Below are positions 6,188 to 10,080 of a stretch of DNA of 10,080 bases, piece by piece (the stretch's first letter is position 1; every line of letters begins with the position of its first letter). This DNA is from CANNBR01 sp964604015 (lineage in GTDB: Bacteria > Babelota > Babeliae > Babelales > CAIQNR01): contig CAZRXF010000002.1 in the NCBI GenBank assembly GCA_964604015.1, forward strand, positions 1 through 10,080. Reading direction: 5' to 3'. Under the pieces are notes generated by a model that was not told the origin of the DNA, did not search any database, and saw nothing but the letters and a program-made list of their open reading frames with translations. A program made the position numbers and the translations under genes.

Positions 6188-7135
6188 CTAAATCTGCTTT
6201 GCCAAGAAGGTGGCATAAAAAACTTCTAAGAAAAACTCAGATGCCCCGTTCTTAAACGCATGATCCCCTTCATACAAAAACTGATGTGCACGCTGTAATT
6301 CCTCAGCAGAAAGCTGTTTCCAGTCACGCTGCAAAAATGAAAATGGGAGACGATATGAAAGTTGTTTTGCTTCGGTAATCCGATTTTCCTTATACAACTT
6401 GATCACGTAATGCGCACGCCACAGCTGTTCTGACCAGTACGTAGTCCAAAACGGTGCCGCATATTCATCTTTCAAGGCAGCCCAACAATTCCAAAACTGT
6501 TCCGTCTTCCGACCAAAAAAGTACCCTGACAAATCAAAAAGCGAAGCTTCTGGCGCAACAATTTTACGTAACCACTGTTGAGTAAACAAAGGTACATTCT
6601 TCCCAACCACTCCCCCATATTGAGCAACGGCAAGAAGCTGATCCAGCGACGACAGCCGAATTCCCTTAATCATCACTTCAACCGTTTGGACAGCAGATTG
6701 TTGAGGAAACAAAAATGCTACAAGAGCACGTCGTTCAGACTCAGAAAAGTCAGCATCAAGAGAAATCGCTGTTTGTGCAGGAACATTCTTTTCGTCCGCC
6801 TGTATAAAGGCCATCAGATTATGAGGTCCTTGGTAAGATCCTACTAACGTAAGAATCTGTTTTTTCACAGCTGTTGATTCTAAAGAAGAAAGGTCACCCA
6901 ACCATAACAGGTCTGACCTTCCTAAAAAACTTGTTGCCAGCTGTGCCTGGAGTGCCTGAGAGGACATCTGATCAACTGGAACTGTTTTAAGAATGCGCCC
7001 ATGGTCGTATGACCGAAGACGTGTAAGAAGATGCGAAAAAAAGAGCGCTGGATACTGTTTTGCAGAGAAAACAACTACAGGTACTGTATGAAGCTCCCCC
7101 TGCGTGACTGTCGTAAGAAATTGACCAAGCTTCAT
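6188..7135 (-). CDS. holA: Probable DNA polymerase III delta subunit (HolA-like, 315 aa)
   Basis: In the delta family this protein opens the beta sliding clamp within the clamp-loader complex and has no ATPase activity of its own. The assignment rests mostly on the C-terminal third: a helical stretch (about 228-262) followed by LPFSFLQRDWKQLSAEELQ and a helix with HQFLYEGDHAFKNG (about 263-297). This resembles the delta C-terminal pattern of HPF..., 'LS.eeL..al..L...D..lK.G'. PEASLFDLSGYFFGRK (about 195-210) fits the family's 'LFdl..ai..gd' segment. Length is close to the usual 320-345. The N-terminal part is divergent: no clear conserved motif is visible. An AAAGGGTG Shine-Dalgarno lies about 7 nt before the ATG, and the gap to the rph stop is only 14 nt, so it is the last gene of a pnp-rph operon. 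A fast-evolving relative of delta or delta-prime remains possible. Confidence 0.6.
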   Translation of the reverse strand: MKLGQFLTTVTQGELHTVPVVVFSAKQYPALFFSHLLTRLRSYDHGRILKTVPVDQMSSQALQAQLATSFLGRSDLLWLGDLSSLESTAVKKQILTLVGSYQGPHNLMAFIQADEKNVPAQTAISLDADFSESERRALVAFLFPQQSAVQTVEVMIKGIRLSSLDQLLAVAQYGGVVGKNVPLFTQQWLRKIVAPEASLFDLSGYFFGRKTEQFWNCWAALKDEYAAPFWTTYWSEQLWRAHYVIKLYKENRITEAKQLSYRLPFSFLQRDWKQLSAEELQRAHQFLYEGDHAFKNGASEFFLEVFYATFLAKQI

Positions 7136-7149
7136 GTAGTATCACCCTT

Positions 7150-7929
7150 TTAGCAAGACGGTGACCAACCAGTACTCAATGAGGCGCTCAACGGTGTTGA
7201 AGTCGGAAACGTAGAAGGAGACGTTGCATGTACAACTGACAAAATTTGCGAGATTCCCTCTCCAGCTACCTGCTTCATTTTCTCTACTGCATCCCATGAA
7301 AGAGGACCTTTTTCCGTAGTTCCTTGTACCTCTACCACTTCCCCTTTGCCGGTCATGACAAAATTAAAGTCAGCTTCGACTGCAGAATCTTCCTGAAAAT
7401 TAACATCCAACAACGCTTCATTTTCATTCCACCCAACTGAAACAGCCGCTAACGAACCAGAAAGAAAAGAAGCATACGACTTTTTTGCAAGAGCAAGTTG
7501 TTGTGTTGCATGGTACAAGGCACAGTAGGCGCCACTAATAGATGCCGTACGCGTTCCACCATCAGCCTGAAGCACGTCACAGTCCACGTACAATGTTCGT
7601 TCACCTAGAGCAGAAAAATCGATAATTGCTCGGAGCGACCGCCCGATGAGTCGAGAAATCTCAACCGATCGACCATTACGCTTCATGGTAGTGACTTCCC
7701 GTGGGGTACGAGCACGTGTTGCAGCAGGTAACATCGTGTATTCAGCAGTGAGCCATCCCTGCCCCTTACCGCGTAGGAACTGCGGTACCCCGTCCTGCAC
7801 CATGACAGAACAGAGCACCTTTGTATCTCCTAGCTCAAAAAGAGCAGAACCATCAGCATTGCCGTACACACCGTATGTCACCTTAACTGGGCGCATTTGA
7901 TGTAACAAACGCCCGTCAGTGCGCTTCAT
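7150..7929 (-). CDS. rph: Ribonuclease PH (phosphate-dependent tRNA 3' exonuclease)
   Basis: RNase PH trims tRNA precursors at the 3' end using inorganic phosphate, releasing nucleoside diphosphates. It normally works as a ring-shaped hexamer in the cytoplasm. Signatures are all present: GQGWLTAEYTMLP (56-68), GRSVEISRLIGRSLRA (86-101, with the equivalent of Arg86 at 87), DCDVLQADGGTRTASI (116-131, phosphate-binding Arg at 127), and DVNFQEDSAVEADFN, whose metal-site aspartates are at 181 and 187. The ATG at 7929 has AAGGA 7 nt upstream and begins 26 nt after the pnp stop. The core ends near residue 234. An unusual Ser/Thr/Pro-rich tail of about 25 residues follows and ends in SPSC, whereas the family is usually about 240 aa. 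Identity is very secure; the tail's role is unknown. Confidence 0.97.
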   Translation of the reverse strand: MKRTDGRLLHQMRPVKVTYGVYGNADGSALFELGDTKVLCSVMVQDGVPQFLRGKGQGWLTAEYTMLPAATRARTPREVTTMKRNGRSVEISRLIGRSLRAIIDFSALGERTLYVDCDVLQADGGTRTASISGAYCALYHATQQLALAKKSYASFLSGSLAAVSVGWNENEALLDVNFQEDSAVEADFNFVMTGKGEVVEVQGTTEKGPLSWDAVEKMKQVAGEGISQILSVVHATSPSTFPTSTPLSASLSTGWSPSC

Positions 7930-7955
7930 GCAATCATCCTTACGTGTAAAACGAG

Positions 7956-10034
7956 TTAGATAATACGCAGACGGATACGATCAAGTTCAGGATCGTAGTC
8001 AGTGACTTCTACCTTGCACTTGCTGCCAATAGGATAGTTCTTTTCGAGTGCGTGCTTTTTATCTGCTGGAATAGCTGAAATATGTACAAGGCCATCTTTG
8101 CCTGGAACAATTTCAACAAACAGACCGAACTCAGCAGTACGACGAATAATACCTTCGTAGATAGAACCTTTTTTGATCTGACCAGCGAGTGTTTTGACCC
8201 ACATCACTGCAAGATCAGTGCCTGGCCCAGGCTGCCCGAAGATCTTAACGGTACCATCACTTTCAATGTCGATAGTAGTGCCGGTCGCTTCGATAATCTG
8301 ACGAATAACCTTACCACCACTTCCGATGACCGCACCGATTTTGTCGGTATTGATCTTGAAGGTAACAACTTGTGGAACGAGTTCTGAGAGAGTTTCATTT
8401 GGTTTTGACATGACTTGCTTCATCTTTCCGAGAATATGTAAACGGCCCTGACGAGCTTGTGCCAAAGATTTTTCAAAAACTTCACGCACTAAACCGCCTT
8501 TATATTTGATATCCATTTGAATTGCCGTAATACCACGTTCGGTACCAGCAACTTTAAAGTCCATAAGACCGAATGCGTCTTCAAAACCGCTGATATCAGT
8601 CAGAACGGTAAAGTCGCTCTTGCGGCTCTTCAGCAGCCCCATTGCAACGCCAGCAACCATATCTTTGATAGGTACACCACCGTTCAAAAACGCCATTGTC
8701 GAGCTACAAACTGTAGCCATCGAACTTGAACCATCTGACTCTAAAATGTCCGATACAATTCTGATGGTGTAAGGGAACGATTCTTTGTCAGGCAAAATGT
8801 ATTTGAAAGCTGACGCTGCCAAGTGTCCATGACCGACTTCACGACGGCTTGGAGCACGTAATGGACGAACTTCACCAACCGAAAATGGTGGGAAATTATA
8901 GTGAAGCATGAATGAACCATCAACTTCACCGCCCATAATATCTTCAATACGTTGTTCGTCTTGCCCACTACCCAAGGTCAGTGTTGCAAGAGACTGAGTA
9001 TTTCCACGAGTGAAAAGCGCAGAACCGTGCGTGAAAGGAAGAATGCCAACTTCGGTCACGATATCTCTGATCGCATCGAACGAACGATTATCGATACGCT
9101 TACCGCCTTCGCAAATAAGCTCAACAACGCGTTCTTCAAACTGTTCATCAAAGATATATTCTATAATTTTTTTAGCCCCTTCCACAGCAGCAAGCTCTTG
9201 CTCGTACTGGGTAAAGAAGCCTTCCTTAAGCGCATCGATAAATTCGTTACGCGCAACTTTTTGGCGTCCGAAAATCCCTTGGAGGCGTTCGATAGTGAGA
9301 TAGTCGTAGGCATTCTTTTCCCACGTTGCCCAGTCAACAGGAAGATCAGTTGTTTCCTTGGTTGGAACAGGATTTGCAGAAACAATCTGCTCCTGCCACG
9401 CAACAATTTCTTTGATGGAAGCATGAGCCAAGAACAAAGCATCAACCATTTCTTGCTCAGAAATTTCGTTCGTTGAGCCTTCCACCATGCAGATACCTTC
9501 TTTTGTTCCTGCAACGGTAATCTTCACGTCAGATTCAAGCGATTGTTCATAGGACGGGTTAACAACCCATTCACCATTAAGGCGACCAACTTCTGCAACA
9601 CCGATAGGACCCATGAAAGGAATCTTAGAAACAGTCAACGCAAGCGAACTTGCAAGTGCTGCAAGGGTAGTCGTTGTATGTTCTTTATCAACAGAATATA
9701 CCGTTACGATTACTTGAACTTGTTCAAAATAATCTTTAGGAAACAGAGGACGGATAGCACGATCAATGATTCGAGAGGTCAGAACTTCCTTATCGGTCGC
9801 TCTTCCTTCCCGTTTGAAATACCCACCAGGTATCTTACCGGCAGCTGAGAACTGCTCACGGTAATCAACCGAAAGAGGGAAGAACCCCGGAAAATCCTTA
9901 GAAGGAGCCGAAACCGCCGTTGCCAGCAACACGGTCCCACCCTGTTGCAACCACGCAGAACCATCTGCTTGTTTTGCTACATTATTTACTTTTACTTGGT
10001 AGCCATACTTTGGCAACGTGAAGTCTCTCGACAT
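7956..10034 (-). CDS. pnp: Polyribonucleotide nucleotidyltransferase (PNPase)
   Basis: PNPase degrades RNA 3'-to-5' by phosphorolysis, can add tails in reverse, and forms a trimeric ring that often joins an RNA degradosome. The 692 residues show the full architecture. First RNase PH-like core (about 1-210): GGYFKREGRATDKEVLTSR, then IDRAIRPLFP. An all-helical linker spans about 240-310. Second core (about 312-545): FTRGNTQSLATLTLG, LESDGSSSMATVC (phosphate-binding serines 436-438) and FEDAFGLMDFKVAG. KH domain (about 553-605) has the GSGG loop at 571-574; S1 domain (about 621-692) has AEFGLFVEIVPGKDGLVHIS. The metal and catalytic residues D486, D492 and K494 are kept. Position 490, Asp in the usual GDMDFK, is Leu. 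The protein ends at the S1 domain with no tail. The ribosome binding site is weak (GAGAGA). It heads the operon with rph. Confidence 0.98.
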   Translation of the reverse strand: MSRDFTLPKYGYQVKVNNVAKQADGSAWLQQGGTVLLATAVSAPSKDFPGFFPLSVDYREQFSAAGKIPGGYFKREGRATDKEVLTSRIIDRAIRPLFPKDYFEQVQVIVTVYSVDKEHTTTTLAALASSLALTVSKIPFMGPIGVAEVGRLNGEWVVNPSYEQSLESDVKITVAGTKEGICMVEGSTNEISEQEMVDALFLAHASIKEIVAWQEQIVSANPVPTKETTDLPVDWATWEKNAYDYLTIERLQGIFGRQKVARNEFIDALKEGFFTQYEQELAAVEGAKKIIEYIFDEQFEERVVELICEGGKRIDNRSFDAIRDIVTEVGILPFTHGSALFTRGNTQSLATLTLGSGQDEQRIEDIMGGEVDGSFMLHYNFPPFSVGEVRPLRAPSRREVGHGHLAASAFKYILPDKESFPYTIRIVSDILESDGSSSMATVCSSTMAFLNGGVPIKDMVAGVAMGLLKSRKSDFTVLTDISGFEDAFGLMDFKVAGTERGITAIQMDIKYKGGLVREVFEKSLAQARQGRLHILGKMKQVMSKPNETLSELVPQVVTFKINTDKIGAVIGSGGKVIRQIIEATGTTIDIESDGTVKIFGQPGPGTDLAVMWVKTLAGQIKKGSIYEGIIRRTAEFGLFVEIVPGKDGLVHISAIPADKKHALEKNYPIGSKCKVEVTDYDPELDRIRLRII

Positions 10035-10080
10035 AACTTAATCTCTCGCTCTCGTTAAAACGTACGCGCGGGGTGCAACA
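10035..10080 (-). other. Upstream edge of pnp, undetermined
   Basis: These 46 bases hold the pnp leader. On the minus strand one frame reads to a TAA six nt before the pnp ATG (VAPRAYVLTRARD), which could be the end of an upstream gene. It does not resemble the usual rpsO C-terminus, and the stretch is too short to decide. Confidence 0.2.

Noticed and set aside
8952..9476. 174-codon open frame on the plus strand
   Set aside because: It lies wholly antisense to the well-supported pnp gene and has no domain-like composition or ribosome binding site that stands out.
9161..9514. 117-codon open frame on the minus strand
   Set aside because: It overlaps pnp in another frame; the pnp reading frame is certain from its motifs.
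1..10080. CRISPR array, IS element, tRNA or prophage
   Set aside because: No regularly spaced repeats, no transposase-like protein, no terminal inverted repeats and no tRNA-like fold were found on reading both strands.

Overview
The window looks like a moderate-GC bacterial chromosome segment with short intergenic gaps. It joins a conserved housekeeping block (PNPase, RNase PH and a probable DNA polymerase III delta subunit, plus a DUF502 membrane protein) to a cassette of secreted, coiled-coil proteins that I do not recognise as named families. No phage, IS, CRISPR, tRNA or rRNA signal was seen. This mix, core genes beside several signal-peptide coiled-coil proteins, fits a host-associated lineage such as Candidatus Dependentiae (TM6) or another intracellular group. 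That placement is an inference from gene content and style; no diagnostic marker was read.

Layout. 1-656 (+): the 3' part of a DUF502 membrane protein gene; its 5' end is outside the window. 657-686: a bidirectional terminator shared with the convergent minus-strand block. 710-5740 (-): four genes for exported proteins, read from right to left: a 197-aa arginine-rich protein, then, after a terminator, three tightly spaced genes for coiled-coil proteins of 340, about 307 and 760 aa. The 307-aa and 760-aa proteins share a DE(L/M)GGAL motif and a similar alanine/glycine-rich hydrophobic segment near the C-terminus, so they look like diverged relatives. 5741-5963: a divergent intergenic region. 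5964-6122 (+): a 52-codon gene for a probable small exported peptide, with a strong ribosome binding site lying in a T/A palindrome. 6188-10034 (-): pnp, rph and a holA-like gene in one probable operon (gaps of 26 and 14 nt), ending at a hairpin at 6139-6161.

How the genes work together. PNPase and RNase PH are the two phosphorolytic 3'-to-5' exoribonucleases of bacteria and here are almost certainly co-transcribed, so RNA turnover and tRNA 3' trimming are coupled with a replication clamp-loader subunit. The coiled-coil cassette is probably co-expressed and exported through Sec; the proteins may form a shared envelope or extracellular assembly, or act on a host, but the sequence gives no direct functional motif.
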